NCBI GenBank assembly: GCA_025360425.1
Contig: JANYCD010000071.1
Coordinates: 1 to 57,220, forward strand
Direction of reading: 5' to 3'
DNA: 57,220 nucleotides
Source of the DNA: Sterolibacteriaceae bacterium
GTDB lineage: Bacteria; Pseudomonadota; Gammaproteobacteria; Burkholderiales; Rhodocyclaceae
Below the pieces are notes generated by a model. The model saw only the letters and a program-made list of their open reading frames with translations, had not been told where the DNA came from and did no database searches. The position numbers and the translations under genes are program-made. Shown here piece after piece: positions 27,515-36,358 of the stretch (its first letter is position 1; each line of letters begins with the position of its first letter).

Positions 27515-28357
27515 ATGGAACATCAAGAGGGATTCATCAACGGGCAAAAAGGACTGTCGATCTACTGGCAGGCCTGGTTGCCTTCAGAAGAAAAAATCGT
27601 TGCATCGGTCGTCATCGCCCACGGTCTGGGCGAGCATGGAGGGCGCTATCAACGTGTGGCCGAACATCTGGTCGCCCATGGTTGCGCCACCTACGCGATC
27701 GACCACCGCGGGCACGGCAAGTCGGCAGGGCCGCGCGCCTTTGTGGATCGTTTCGACAATGCCGTTGCCGACCTCGATCAATTGATCGACCAGGTGCGCA
27801 AGGCACGGCCGAATGCACCTCTATTCCTGCTCGGTCACAGCATGGGCGGCGCTCTGGCCCTCGATTATGCGATCGCGCATCAGAAAAAACTTGATGGTCT
27901 GTTGCTTTCGGGGCCGGCGGTAGTGCTCGATGGCGCTCCCGCGGCAATGCTGATCATCAGCAAGATCCTGTCGGTGCTCGCCCCATCACTGGGTGTATTC
28001 AGTGTTGATCCTTCGCTGGTCAGCCGCGACCCGGCTGAGGTGGCTGCCTACGTCAGCGACCCGCTGAACTTCCACGGCAAGGCGCCGGCGCGGACGATGG
28101 GCGAGATCGTGCGCTTTGTCGAAGGGCTGCCGGCAAGGCTGTCGCAGGTGACGTTGCCCATCCTGTTGATGCACGGCAAGGAGGACAAACTGGCGGGGTC
28201 TGGCGGCAGCGAAATGGTGTATCGCTCCGTCCGCAGTCAGGACAAGACCATCAAGCTCTACGATGGCTTTTATCACGAGATATTCAACGAATTCCCGGCT
28301 GACCGGGCTCGCGTCTTCGCTGACATGAGCGGCTGGTTCGAAGCCCATATTCCCTGA
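27515..28357 (+). CDS. Monoacylglycerol-lipase-like alpha/beta hydrolase, copy 2
   Basis: This 280-residue paralogue of the 18986-19825 protein has AHGLGEHGGRY near residue 35, IDHRGHGKSAGPRA, GHSMGG (Ser109), HGKEDKLAG (Asp224) and GFYHEIFNEF (His254). It starts 11 bases after WS/DGAT copy 2 with GAGG upstream of the ATG at 27515, repeating the acyltransferase-lipase order of copy 1. The role is probably hydrolysis or transacylation of acylglycerols formed in the same locus. Confidence 0.9.
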   Translation: MEHQEGFINGQKGLSIYWQAWLPSEEKIVASVVIAHGLGEHGGRYQRVAEHLVAHGCATYAIDHRGHGKSAGPRAFVDRFDNAVADLDQLIDQVRKARPNAPLFLLGHSMGGALALDYAIAHQKKLDGLLLSGPAVVLDGAPAAMLIISKILSVLAPSLGVFSVDPSLVSRDPAEVAAYVSDPLNFHGKAPARTMGEIVRFVEGLPARLSQVTLPILLMHGKEDKLAGSGGSEMVYRSVRSQDKTIKLYDGFYHEIFNEFPADRARVFADMSGWFEAHIP

Positions 28358-28378
28358 TTACGGCGCGATGGGATCAAT

Positions 28379-28395
28379 TTAAAAGCTGCTTTTAA
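28379..28395. terminator. AT-rich hairpin between convergent genes
   Basis: TTAAAAGC (28379-28386) and GCTTTTAA (28388-28395) form an eight-base palindrome in the 61-base gap between the lipase-like gene and the convergent OYE gene, with T-rich flanks on both sides. It could end transcription from both directions. Confidence 0.5.
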
Positions 28396-28418
28396 TTTAG
28401 CGGCAGTGCAGGACTACT

Positions 28419-29726
28419 TTAGTTCGTCAGTTGCCATGCCTCAAGGGCGGCGCGTTCGTGTGCATCAAAACCACCCAGCGCCTCCATCAACGTCATGTCA
28501 AGATCCGGATCCTTGCCATCACCCATCCGTACCAACTGCATGCAGGACCAGGCCACCTGGCTCCAGGTTTCCATCGCATGAAACATCTTGTCGTCCATGC
28601 CCGGGCCGAGCGCATCCCGCTCCAGTGACTGGATTCGTTCGGGTGCTGGTGCGCTATCCAACTCGCTTTTCAACAATCGCCTGCCCACATCAGGCATCAC
28701 GCAGAATGGACGGCCGAGACCGATGACGTCCACTTCACCCGCCTGTAGCGCGCCGACCATGACCTCGCGCGAGCGGAAGCCGCCGGTGATCATCAACGGT
28801 TGCTTGAAGACAGGACGCACCTTGTCCGCATAGGCGAGAAAGTAGGCTTCGCGGCGGCGCGTGCTTTCCGCCACGCGTTTTGTGTTGGCTGCAATTTTTT
28901 CACCGCTGCTGCCGTCGGAGCGGCGCATCATTTGCTCGACATTTTCATAATTGCCGCCGGAAATTTCGAGCAGATCGATTTTTTCTTCGCCGAGCCAGCG
29001 CACCACCTCCATCGATTCGTCCTCACTGAAGCCGCCTTTCTGGAAGTCGGCTGAATTCAGTTTGACCGAGATCGGGAAATCCGCGCCGACCGACTTGCGG
29101 ATCTGCCGCACGATTTCAAGAAGAACGCGAGCGCGATTTTCCAGCGAGCCGCCCCACGCATCGGTGCGCTGGTTCGACAGCGGGCTGAGGAATTGCGACA
29201 TCAAATAGCCATGCGCCGCATGAACCTGTACGCCGGTGAAGCCGCATTCACGGGCCACCGTGGCCGCGTGAACAAAACGCCGGATGACATCGAGAATTTG
29301 CGCCTCGCTCATTGCCACCGGCTTGCCGCAGGCGGTATCGGCGGCATTGACGGCAACTGCCGATGGCGCCAGCGGAGTGGGATTGATGTTGGCCGGTGTC
29401 TGCCGCCCGGGCTGATTGATCTGCATCCAGAAATGATTGCCGCCAACGGTTCCCGCCTTTGCGAGCGCACGCAGCTCGTCGAAGCCGCCATTGTTGTCGA
29501 TGACGATGTTGTTCGGTCGCTCCAGATGGGTGCGGTCGACCTGGACATTGCCGGTGAGCAGAAGTCCTGCCCCACCCTCCGACCATCGGCGATAGAGCCG
29601 TACATGGCGCTCGGTCGCATGGTTCATGGCGTTGGAAAGGCCTTCGGTCAGGGCTGCCTTCACCAGGCGATTCGACAGTGTTGCGCCACAGGGTAATTTG
29701 AGCGGGTCGGAAAGATCAATAGCCAC
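28419..29726 (-). CDS. Old yellow enzyme/NADH:flavin oxidoreductase family protein, copy 1
   Basis: The 435-residue protein is an FMN-dependent TIM-barrel ene-reductase. Visible signatures are LPCGATLSNRLVKAALTE at the N terminus, the active-site region GVQVHAAHGYLMSQFLSP, SNQRTDAWGGSLENRARVLLEIV, and MITGGFRSREVMVGALQAG with VDVIGLGRPFC for phosphate binding. The open frame begins at a GTG at 29741, but TGGAGGTGA just inside it is an ideal ribosome site for the GTG at 29726, which I take as the start. No iron-sulphur domain follows, so it is an OYE-type, not a dienoyl-CoA-reductase-type, protein. The substrate is unknown. Confidence 0.9.
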   Translation of the reverse strand: MAIDLSDPLKLPCGATLSNRLVKAALTEGLSNAMNHATERHVRLYRRWSEGGAGLLLTGNVQVDRTHLERPNNIVIDNNGGFDELRALAKAGTVGGNHFWMQINQPGRQTPANINPTPLAPSAVAVNAADTACGKPVAMSEAQILDVIRRFVHAATVARECGFTGVQVHAAHGYLMSQFLSPLSNQRTDAWGGSLENRARVLLEIVRQIRKSVGADFPISVKLNSADFQKGGFSEDESMEVVRWLGEEKIDLLEISGGNYENVEQMMRRSDGSSGEKIAANTKRVAESTRRREAYFLAYADKVRPVFKQPLMITGGFRSREVMVGALQAGEVDVIGLGRPFCVMPDVGRRLLKSELDSAPAPERIQSLERDALGPGMDDKMFHAMETWSQVAWSCMQLVRMGDGKDPDLDMTLMEALGGFDAHERAALEAWQLTN

Positions 29727-30088
29727 GAATATCACCTCCACATATTTTGAATTTCAGGACATGTCTTTTATGACGTCCAGTGTATTGCGAAAAGTGCTCG
29801 GAAAAACCCTCCGGGAGGACGGGTGCGGTCCAGGACGCGTGTCAGATGGACATGTGCTTCGATGCATCAAAGCGTCGCTGAAGCGTGCACCAGTGATGCC
29901 TCGATGGTCTGCAATGTCTCGGGATAGATGTCCCAGCGGGTTCCTGCCACATAGGCGCGTTCGCGTCCCAATTGCTCTTCGCTGTGGACGAGCACCAGTG
30001 CCTGCACCTTGTCCCGCACGTCAGCGTTGCCGGATGTGAACGCATTTTCTACTGTTGCACTAATCACGTCGCGGAGAAGCGAGTTCGC
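29727..30088. other. 362-base stretch between OYE copy 1 and the truncated LLM gene
   Basis: No complete gene is present. On the minus strand a stretch ending at 29867 (with WDIYPETLQTIEASLVHA near its end) reads like real protein sequence over about 60 residues but matches no family I recognise; upstream it runs antisense through the LLM fragment. It may be the C-terminal remnant of another gene, joined to the LLM remnant by a deletion. Confidence 0.3.
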
Positions 30089-30736
30089 CTGGTCACCTAT
30101 AGTGGCCCCGCCGGCGAATATCCCGAGATGCAACTCGCGCATTCCTGCGACAACCCGCCACCCATTATTCTGGGTGCGGTGGGTCCCAAAACATTGGCGC
30201 TCGGCGGTGCCCATTTCGATGGCGTCGTGCTGCACCCCTTCCTCACCATCGACGGCGCCAAACGCTCGATCGACATTGTGCGCAATGCCGCGCGCGAGGC
30301 CGGCCGCGACCCGGCGACCGTGAAGATCTACGCCATCGTCGTCACCGCACCCGACACACTGACCCCAGCCGAACGCAGCAACGTTCTGGAAGCGCGCGCC
30401 GTTTCGTATTTCATGCACCGCGATCTGGGACTTCCGCTTGTCACCATGAACGGCTGGGACGAGGGCCCCATGGACCGACTGGCCGCAAGCGGCGTTAATC
30501 AACTGGACTATGGCACTTCTGCCAGTGTCGAAGAAAAGCGCCGCCGCATGGCCGAGGCGGTGGCCATGCTGCCACCGGAATGGCTCACCAGTGGCGCCGC
30601 CATCGGCAGCGTCGATCATTGCATCGGGCGCTTGCGCGAATACATTGCGGCTGGCGCTGACGAAATCCTGCTCCATGGCACTACGCCAGAACAGCAGGCG
30701 GCGCTGATCACGGAAGCACGCAATCGCGTGATGTAG
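30089..30736 (+). pseudogene. LLM-class flavin/F420-dependent oxidoreductase, 5'-truncated
   Basis: From about 30089 the frame encodes about 215 residues resembling the C-terminal half to two-thirds of LLM-class (luciferase-like) oxidoreductases: GPAGEYPEMQLAHS, PPPIILGAVGPKTLALGGAHFDGVVLHPFLT in sequence, then TSGAAIGSVDHCIGRLREYI and GADEILLHGTTPEQQ. The N-terminal part that completes the barrel is missing and no start codon with a ribosome site is present, so it is probably inactive. Many LLM proteins use coenzyme F420, and F420 biosynthesis genes follow 81 bases later, which suggests the intact ancestor used F420 (inference). Confidence 0.7.
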
Positions 30737-30817
30737 GGGAGATCTGCTTGTCGCGAGATGCGCCGATGATCTGCGCGGCGCTGGAGTCCCGCATGCTTAT
30801 TAAGCGACAATAGCGCC

Positions 30818-31516
30818 ATGAACGACAGCACGATATGGGCCTTATTGCCCCTGAAGGAATTCGCAAGCGCCAAGCAACGCCTCTCCGGGTTGCTCGGGCC
30901 CGAACTGCGCGTCGGTCTGCTCGACGCCATGGCCAACGATGTACTGCAGGCATTGAGCGGGCACCCCGATATTGACGGCACGCTGGTGGTCTCCAATGAT
31001 CCCCGCGCCCGCGCGTTGGCGCTGCGCTACGGGGCCGACTTCATCAGCGAATCCGAACTGGGTGCGCAGGGACTCAACCCGGTGGTACAGGCCGGCGTTG
31101 TCCGCCTCGCGCAACGGGGCATCGCCGAAGCGCTGATCATCCACGGCGACTTGCCGCTGGTGATACCTGCGGAAATCAGTCAGCTCATCCAGCATCATCG
31201 CCATACCGCACAACCGGCAATCACGCTCGCCACCGACCGCCATGGCACCGGTAGTAACGGTCTGGTGTGTTCGACCGGCAGCGCATTGAATTTCGGCTAC
31301 GGTGCCACAAGTTGCCGCTGGCACCAGCATCAGGCGCAATCCCTGGGCATGACGTGCAGCGTGTTGAACCTGCCAGGCATGAGCTGCGATATCGATGCCC
31401 CGGATGATCTGCTTGCCTTCCTGAGCCACCCCAATGCCGCAGCCGCCGTCCACACCCGCGCCTATATGTCGGCCAGTGGCCTCGCGCGCCAGTTGCTTGC
31501 GCAGGAGGACGCATGA
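30818..31516 (+). CDS. cofC: 2-phospho-L-lactate (or phosphoenolpyruvate) guanylyltransferase
   Basis: The 232-residue protein matches CofC/FbiD, which activates 2-phospholactate, phosphoenolpyruvate or 3-phosphoglycerate with GTP for F420 synthesis. Signatures are LLPLKEFASAKQRLSGLL at the N terminus, VVSNDPRARALA, IIHGDLPLV, LATDRHGTGSNGLV and CDIDAPDDLLAFL. Which three-carbon acid is used cannot be decided by eye; proteobacteria are known to use different ones. The TGA overlaps the ATG of the fbiC-like gene (31513-31516), so the two are translationally coupled. Confidence 0.92.
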   Translation: MNDSTIWALLPLKEFASAKQRLSGLLGPELRVGLLDAMANDVLQALSGHPDIDGTLVVSNDPRARALALRYGADFISESELGAQGLNPVVQAGVVRLAQRGIAEALIIHGDLPLVIPAEISQLIQHHRHTAQPAITLATDRHGTGSNGLVCSTGSALNFGYGATSCRWHQHQAQSLGMTCSVLNLPGMSCDIDAPDDLLAFLSHPNAAAAVHTRAYMSASGLARQLLAQEDA

Positions 31517-33906
31517 CCCGGATCAATCGTGAGCAGGAATTGGATCTTGCCGCGAACGCCGACACCGCGGTGCTCATGGCACAGGCGCGCGACTTGCGTG
31601 ATGAGGGCTTCGGCGGCATCGTCACCTATTCGCGCAAGGTCTTCATTCCGCTGACGCAACTGTGCCGCGACGTCTGCCATTACTGCACCTTCGCCCAGGC
31701 ACCAAAAAAAATCGCGGCGCCTTACCTGAGCATTGATCAGGTTTTGGAAACGGTAAAGCAAGGCGCGGCGCTCGGCTGCAAAGAGGCTCTGTTCACGCTT
31801 GGCGAACGCCCCGAGTTGCGCTATAGCGCGGCACGCGAAGCGCTGGCCGCACTTGGTCATGATTCCACCTTGAGTTATCTGGCCGAAGTCGCGCGCGCCG
31901 TGTTCGATCAGACCGGTGTACTGCCGCACATCAACGCGGGATGCATGGATGCCGATGAAATTTCGTTGCTGCGCCCGGTGTCGGCCTCCATGGGCATCAT
32001 GCTCGAATCGAGTTCAGCCCGACTCGGCGAGAAGGGCATGCCGCACCATGGCTCGCCCGACAAGGATCCGCAGCGCCGGCTGGAAACGATCCGATTGGCG
32101 GGCGAAGCAGCGGTGCCGTTTACCTCCGGCCTCCTCATCGGCATCGGCGAGACACGACTGGAGCGCATTGAATCCCTGCTTGCATTGCGCGAACTGCACC
32201 AACGCTATGGCCATATTCAGGAAATCATCATCCAGAATTTCCGCGCCAAGGCCGGAACGAAAATGGCCAACGCGCCGGAGCCTGCACTCGACGAATTGTT
32301 GTGGACCATCGCCGTCGCGCGTTTGATCTTCGGTCCGGCCATGAGTCTCCAGGCGCCGCCCAATCTGAACCCCGGCGTGCTGGCCGAGCTGGTCAACGCC
32401 GGCATCAATGACTGGGGTGGCGTATCGCCGCTGACGCCAGATTTCGTCAATCCGGAAGCACCGTGGCCGCATCTCGATCAATTGGCGCAACTCACCGGAC
32501 ACGCCGGCAAGCTATTGCAGGAGCGCCTGACCATTTATCCGGCCTATGCGCAGCAGGGCGACATCTGGCTGGACAGGAACCTGCGCAGCACTGTGCTGCG
32601 CAAAGTCGATGCGCTGGGTTTTCCGCGCACCGACGACTGGTTGGCGGGCCAATCGCAACCGCCGGCTCGTGCCGACCTGACATTGATCAGCGCCCCCCTC
32701 GATGCGCGAACAATCGATCCGTGCCTCATCGATATCGTCGTTCGCGCATCGTCCGGCATGGCCCTGACAGAAGATGAAGTTGTGCGTCTGTTCGCAACGC
32801 GTGGGACCGAGTTCGGCTACGTCTGCCAGGCGGCAGATCGTCTGCGTCGGCAGGTCAATGGCGACACTGTCAGTTACGTGGTTAACCGCAACATCAATTA
32901 CACCAACGTCTGCTATTTCAAGTGCACGTTTTGCGCCTTCTCGAAAGGCAAAACCAGCGCAGACCTGCGTGGCCGGCCCTATGATCTGGACCAGAGCGAA
33001 ATAGCTCGGCGTTGCAGCGAGGCCTGGGCGCGCGGCGCCACCGAAGTCTGCCTGCAAGGCGGTATCCATCCCGACTACACCGGCCGCACTTACCTGAACA
33101 TCATTGAGACGATACGCGCTGCCACACCGCACATGCACATCCACGCCTTCTCGCCGCTGGAAGTGTGGCAGGGCGCCAGGACGCTGGGCATGCCTTTGAA
33201 ATCGTTCTTGCAGGAATTGAAATCCGCCGGATTGCACACCCTGCCCGGGACCGCCGCCGAGATTCTCGACGACCAAGTGCGCGCCGTTCTCTGTCCGGAC
33301 AAGATCAACACCGCGCAGTGGGTCGAAGTGATCGAAACGGCGCACGCAGTCGGGCTCAAGACCACGGCCACGATCATGTTCGGTCACATCGAGCAACCCC
33401 GCCACTGGGCCACGCATCTGCTGCGGGTACGCGAACTTCAGGTACGCAGCGGCGGCATCACCGAATTCGTGCCATTGCCGTTCGTTGCCGAGGAAGCGCC
33501 GCTTTATCGCAAGGGCGCGGCGCGCAAGGGGCCAACTTTCCGCGAAGCGGTGCTGATGCACGCGGTGGCGCGCCTGGCGCTCCATGGACAGATCGACAAC
33601 ATTCAGGCCTCATGGGTGAAGATGGGGCATGAGGGTGCCATCGCCTGCCTTAATGCCGGTTGCAACGACCTGGGCGGTACCTTGATGAACGAGAGCATTA
33701 CCCGCGCTGCGGGTGCACAGCATGGGCAGGAGACGAGTCCGCAAAGGATGATGGAAATCATTGACGGCGCAGGGCGCATTTCAGCGCAACGGACGACGCT
33801 GTATGGCGCGGTCAGTGCCGAGCGCCGCCTTGTTTCACTGGTAGCTGCGCCCCTGGTTGAGATCGTCAATACGCCATTACGGCGGCGAACGCATTTGGCG
33901 GCTTGA
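31513..33906 (+). CDS. fbiC: F0 (7,8-didemethyl-8-hydroxy-5-deazariboflavin) synthase, CofG-CofH fusion
   Basis: This 797-residue protein joins two radical-SAM enzymes, as in actinobacterial FbiC. The CofG half has CRDVCHYC (Cys51, Cys55, Cys58) and the CofH half has CYFKCTFC (Cys467, Cys471, Cys474), each a CX3CX2C cluster motif. LRGRPYDL, CLQGGIHPDYTGRTYLNI and TTATIMFGHIE support the CofH part. The pair makes the deazaflavin core of F420 from tyrosine and a flavin-pathway intermediate. CofD and CofE genes for the later steps are not in this window. A fused gene is less usual in proteobacteria, so horizontal origin is possible, though base usage does not obviously differ from its neighbours. 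Confidence 0.95.
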   Translation: MTRINREQELDLAANADTAVLMAQARDLRDEGFGGIVTYSRKVFIPLTQLCRDVCHYCTFAQAPKKIAAPYLSIDQVLETVKQGAALGCKEALFTLGERPELRYSAAREALAALGHDSTLSYLAEVARAVFDQTGVLPHINAGCMDADEISLLRPVSASMGIMLESSSARLGEKGMPHHGSPDKDPQRRLETIRLAGEAAVPFTSGLLIGIGETRLERIESLLALRELHQRYGHIQEIIIQNFRAKAGTKMANAPEPALDELLWTIAVARLIFGPAMSLQAPPNLNPGVLAELVNAGINDWGGVSPLTPDFVNPEAPWPHLDQLAQLTGHAGKLLQERLTIYPAYAQQGDIWLDRNLRSTVLRKVDALGFPRTDDWLAGQSQPPARADLTLISAPLDARTIDPCLIDIVVRASSGMALTEDEVVRLFATRGTEFGYVCQAADRLRRQVNGDTVSYVVNRNINYTNVCYFKCTFCAFSKGKTSADLRGRPYDLDQSEIARRCSEAWARGATEVCLQGGIHPDYTGRTYLNIIETIRAATPHMHIHAFSPLEVWQGARTLGMPLKSFLQELKSAGLHTLPGTAAEILDDQVRAVLCPDKINTAQWVEVIETAHAVGLKTTATIMFGHIEQPRHWATHLLRVRELQVRSGGITEFVPLPFVAEEAPLYRKGAARKGPTFREAVLMHAVARLALHGQIDNIQASWVKMGHEGAIACLNAGCNDLGGTLMNESITRAAGAQHGQETSPQRMMEIIDGAGRISAQRTTLYGAVSAERRLVSLVAAPLVEIVNTPLRRRTHLAA

Positions 33907-34191
33907 AGAATCCGTAGCGAATCTAATCGCAGACGACGCCAATGGCTTTCGGTTTGTTCTTGATATGGTCTTCCGCGAGCCGTGCTGCCAATGCAAGTGG
34001 CGCACGGCTTGGCCTATGCAATAGCCGGCACCGGTCGTGCCGATCACGAGTTGATCCTCAACGCGATTTTGAATGCGGTGTATCTTTCCAGCGGGCGCGG
34101 CTTTTACCAATGATGCAGAACGCATCGGGCTTCAAATATCAGACGCCCGTATACACTGGCGTAAACTAAAACCAATCGGAGGACGACCATA
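33907..34191. other. 285-base gap with possible decayed reading frame
   Basis: On the minus strand one frame ends LAEDHIKNKPKAIGVVCD before a stop near 33927, and a different frame just upstream reads DQLVIGTTGAGYCIGQAV. Both look protein-like but are out of frame with each other, which suggests a frameshifted fragment. No family was recognised. The promoter of the following membrane protein gene should lie in the last ~100 bases. Confidence 0.25.
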
Positions 34192-34929
34192 ATGGAAAAA
34201 TCATTGCGGAAAGTGCATTACTACGTTGCGTGGACCGGGCCTGTTTTTCTGGTGACGTTTCTTTTTTCGTGGGTCGTCCTCGGTCACAACTTTCCCGCGC
34301 CACCCGATCCGAGATACAGCCCGGCCGAACTCATCGCCAACTACTACAGCAAATACCGCTCGGACATCATGCTTGGCATGTCGCTCACCACTTGCGTCGG
34401 CATGCTCTACCTGCCCTGGACCTGTCTGCTCTCGGTGCAGATGATGGACCGTGAAAAAAGGCCTCTGCTGGCGTTGATGCAGTTATGCGGCGGTTTGATG
34501 ACCGCATGGATTCTGGTGATGTGCCCGGCGATTTGGGTCTACTGCGCCGAGATAGCCGATACCGGTAATCCGGAAATCATCAAGACACTTCATTTCATCG
34601 CCTGGTACATCTTCAACATGACCTGGATGATCACCACGATCCAGTTTGTGGCGATCGGGATTTTCGCCATCATCGACCAGAAGCAACCGGTAGTATTCCC
34701 GGCCTGGACCGGTTGGCTGGCGATCGTGATCGGCATCAGTTTTGCGCCGCTGACCTTCCTTCCCTATTTCAAGACCGGTCCATTCGCAATCAATGGCTGG
34801 TGGGCATTCCATGGAGTGGTCGTCGGATTTGGCAGCGTCATGGCCACCTTCACCCATTACATGTTCAAGGAAATCCGGCGCACGCGCATTCTGGCAACTT
34901 CGCCCATCGGGCAAGCCATCAGCAATTAA
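34192..34929 (+). CDS. Multi-pass membrane protein, family member 1
   Basis: This 245-residue protein has about five to six hydrophobic helices: near residues 11-30, 58-80, 93-115, 130-155, 168-190 and 200-222. A conserved-looking loop with NYYSKYRSDIMLGMS and a PYFKTGPFAINGWWAFH segment stand out. It is related to the protein at 40604-41410: both share a YY-rich loop followed by a glycine/methionine helix, and the motif LP(Y/F)F-TGPFA. I do not recognise a named family. A ribosome site (CGGAGG) precedes the ATG. It stands alone, convergent with the kinase-like gene. Confidence 0.75.
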   Translation: MEKSLRKVHYYVAWTGPVFLVTFLFSWVVLGHNFPAPPDPRYSPAELIANYYSKYRSDIMLGMSLTTCVGMLYLPWTCLLSVQMMDREKRPLLALMQLCGGLMTAWILVMCPAIWVYCAEIADTGNPEIIKTLHFIAWYIFNMTWMITTIQFVAIGIFAIIDQKQPVVFPAWTGWLAIVIGISFAPLTFLPYFKTGPFAINGWWAFHGVVVGFGSVMATFTHYMFKEIRRTRILATSPIGQAISN

Positions 34930-34960
34930 CTTGTATAGACCTTTCTGTCGGATGGCATGA

Positions 34961-36079
34961 TCATCCAGTGACGGCTTTCAACGACTCCAGATCATGGATC
35001 GCGTTCGCCGTGCGCTGGATGATGTCGAGCGAGATGCTCTCTGGTTGCATGTCCGGCAGCAGCGGCAGGCGCGAGCCGGCGATGGTCATCAGCCAGCAGA
35101 AATATGGATAGATGGTGTTTTGCCGATAGCTTGACCAGGCTTCGTCAAACGATAGTCTGGGTCCGCCGGCAGCGTGAAGGCGGTCGAGATAAAACTGCAC
35201 CAGCTCCCGCTCCCAGTTGCGCCGGTCTTCGACAGTCAGCGCCGACACCAGCGCATAGGCGACATCGAAGGCCCATCCGCCCTGCATGACGAGTTGCCAG
35301 TCGGCGTAACCCATCCTGCCATCATGCGTGATGTAAGTCTGGCCGATGTGGGGATCGCCATGCAGGAATGTCTGCGGTCCGCGCAGGTTGCGTTCGAAAG
35401 ACAGGGCAAGTGCCTTCCAGCACGCGTCGGTGCGCGTCAACAATTCTGGCGGGATTACCGCACAGGCGCGTTTGAGTCCCCTGTTTGCGAGATATCTGAA
35501 GCCGAGCAGTTTGATGGTATTCAGGAAATCGGCCGGCGTCCTCAGCCATTTCAATTGGCCTTTCAACTGCGAACTATCCCAGAAGTGACCGTGCCAGATC
35601 GCCATGTTGGACAGCAGAATTTCCATCTGCTGTTTTGTGATGCGCGTCTCCGTCGAAATGAACCGCGCTGACTTTGCAGCGATGACGTCTTCCATCAGAA
35701 CCATCGAGCGCCATGAACCGACATCAACGCAGGCGTGATAACCCCTGGGCGCTTCAATATCCAGTTGCGGCCGAATTTGCGGGTAGAAGCCGACCTCGCC
35801 GTTGATCATGCCGGACAAGCCGAGCATCAGCCGCTGGTTAAAGTGCTTTGAGCACTTGGTGAAAACGCGTGATGGCACGTTTCCCTGCCGAGCCTCGTCG
35901 TTCAGGACAAGTCGTAATCCCTGACGTGTCGATGTGCCGATGCTCCCGCCAGTGGTTTGAAAGTCGAGAACGCTGGCGCCGGGAATGTTCTTGCACAACA
36001 CGGCGGTCAGCCAGGCGGGAGTGATCTCAAGATGGGAGCGCGGCACGTCCGATGAAAGGATCGCTTTTGATGGCGCCAT
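34961..36079 (-). CDS. Ecdysteroid-kinase-like (CHK-like) phosphotransferase
   Basis: The 372-residue protein has the protein-kinase-like fold of the EcKinase/CHK group: an N-terminal LEITPAWLTAVL, the glycine-rich segment GGSIGTSTRQGLRLVL, VLMEDV, the catalytic loop FLHGDPHIGQTYI (HGDxH), and the metal motif YADWQLV. The usual Asn of the catalytic loop is replaced by Gln, though Gln can still be functional. I use the ATG at 36079 (MAPSKAILSS), which gives the family-like N terminus; the open frame extends to 36196. It probably phosphorylates a small hydroxylated molecule, such as a sterol or terpenoid alcohol; the substrate is unknown. Confidence 0.8.
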   Translation of the reverse strand: MAPSKAILSSDVPRSHLEITPAWLTAVLCKNIPGASVLDFQTTGGSIGTSTRQGLRLVLNDEARQGNVPSRVFTKCSKHFNQRLMLGLSGMINGEVGFYPQIRPQLDIEAPRGYHACVDVGSWRSMVLMEDVIAAKSARFISTETRITKQQMEILLSNMAIWHGHFWDSSQLKGQLKWLRTPADFLNTIKLLGFRYLANRGLKRACAVIPPELLTRTDACWKALALSFERNLRGPQTFLHGDPHIGQTYITHDGRMGYADWQLVMQGGWAFDVAYALVSALTVEDRRNWERELVQFYLDRLHAAGGPRLSFDEAWSSYRQNTIYPYFCWLMTIAGSRLPLLPDMQPESISLDIIQRTANAIHDLESLKAVTG

Positions 36080-36358
36080 GGCCTCCAAAATGACGTGCCC
36101 GCCGACGGAGCAGAACCGGCCGATGATTCCAGAATTGAGTGGCCACATGATGAAAATGATAACCTGACCTTCGCTTCGCGCCGAAAGTGCCTGCAAGTAT
36201 CGCGCCTCAATATTCGTGGAACCTGAGCAGCCTGCGCGGGCTATAATTTACGTCCATATCAGAACGTCTCCCGGCGTCAGGGTCGGGATGTCAGGAACGC
36301 GCATCATTGTGGTTTGGTATTCTCGCAGGCGCACCGGCAACAAAAACGGAGCAGAACA

